Assembly (NCBI GenBank): GCA_035529405.1
Contig: DATKWV010000166.1
Location: 1 to 6,268 of the forward strand
DNA: 6,268 nt
Source: DATKWV01 sp035529405
Lineage (GTDB): Bacteria; Planctomycetota; Phycisphaerae; Sedimentisphaerales; Anaerobacaceae
Direction: 5' to 3'
In this document: piece by piece, positions 6,233 to 6,268 of the stretch
Layout of the letters: the number at the start of each line of letters is the position of its first letter
Position numbering within the stretch: the stretch's first letter is position 1
The notes under the pieces: model-generated
What the model was told of the DNA's origin: nothing
Seen by the model: the letters and a program-made list of their open reading frames with translations, nothing else
Databases searched by the model: none
Made by a program: the position numbers and the translations under genes

Positions 6233-6253
6233 TCGCTGGTCGCTCGTCGCTGT
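6233..6253. repeat. Three tandem 7-nt TCGCTSK units at the window end
   Basis: TCGCTGG, TCGCTCG and TCGCTGT follow one another without gaps and share their core with the 21-nt array at 6008-6091. A small hairpin with a GTAA loop (TGCC 6253-6256, GGCA 6261-6264) follows directly. The array may continue past the window edge. Confidence 0.6.
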
Positions 6254-6268
6254 GCCGTAAGGCATCCT

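Larger units (their letters stand above)
5690..6268. other. Repeat-rich intergenic region without a credible gene
   Basis: About 580 bases upstream of the oxidoreductase hold no gene I can support. One minus-strand frame stays open over 5735-6154 (139 codons). Its ATG at 6154 has no Shine-Dalgarno, its residues form no domain, and its content follows the DNA repeats listed separately: four 21-nt tandem units, a 13-nt direct repeat, and 7- and 8-nt repeats. The minus-strand reading (PATSDE-like heptads, NKPN, NKPKQSQ) matches peptides I remember as spurious predicted proteins in many planctomycete genomes. I read the region as accumulated intergenic repeats, not as a protein gene. Confidence 0.6.

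Noticed and set aside
1..6268. CRISPR array, tRNA or rRNA genes, transposase, phage or defence genes
   Set aside because: No spaced repeats of CRISPR type, no cloverleaf with a T-loop, and no matching protein motifs were seen on either strand.

Overview
This window looks like chromosomal DNA of a planctomycete, most likely an uncultured Phycisphaerae-type (Sedimentisphaerales-like) bacterium. The evidence is a Tat-exported Gfo/Idh/MocA oxidoreductase of the type abundant in planctomycetes, single genes in alternating orientation, rpmH standing apart from rnpA, and an intergenic repeat block whose minus-strand reading (NKPN, then NKPKQSQ, then PATSDE-like heptads) I recall from many planctomycete genomes. 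The phylum call is inference; no rRNA marker is present.

Layout. (1) 2-313 (+): the C-terminal part of a GNAT acetyltransferase, cut by the window edge. (2) 325-2142 (-): a complete YgiQ-family radical SAM protein, convergent with the GNAT gene, with a possible leaderless promoter. (3) 2371-2502 (-): a 43-codon gene for ribosomal protein L34 (rpmH), starting at TTG behind a strong Shine-Dalgarno and a near-consensus promoter. It is easy to miss because of its size and start codon. (4) 2503-2798: a divergent control region holding the rpmH promoter and a possibly structured leader for the next gene. (5) 2799-4064 (+): a Glu/Leu/Phe/Val-type dehydrogenase whose usual side-chain-carboxylate lysine is replaced by alanine. 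(6) 4129-5607 (-): a Gfo/Idh/MocA oxidoreductase with a twin-arginine signal, convergent with the dehydrogenase. (7) 5690-6268: about 580 bases without a credible gene, filled with short repeats: a palindrome inside an inverted repeat, a 13-nt direct repeat exactly 30 codons apart, four 21-nt tandem units, and 7- and 8-nt tandem repeats.

The genes do not form one pathway. L34 is translation housekeeping, the dehydrogenase links amino-acid nitrogen to 2-oxoacids, the exported oxidoreductase probably acts on sugars or cyclitols, and YgiQ has no settled role. I found no defence, CRISPR, phage or secondary-metabolite system. The most useful results are the hidden rpmH, the dehydrogenase substitution and the repeat block.
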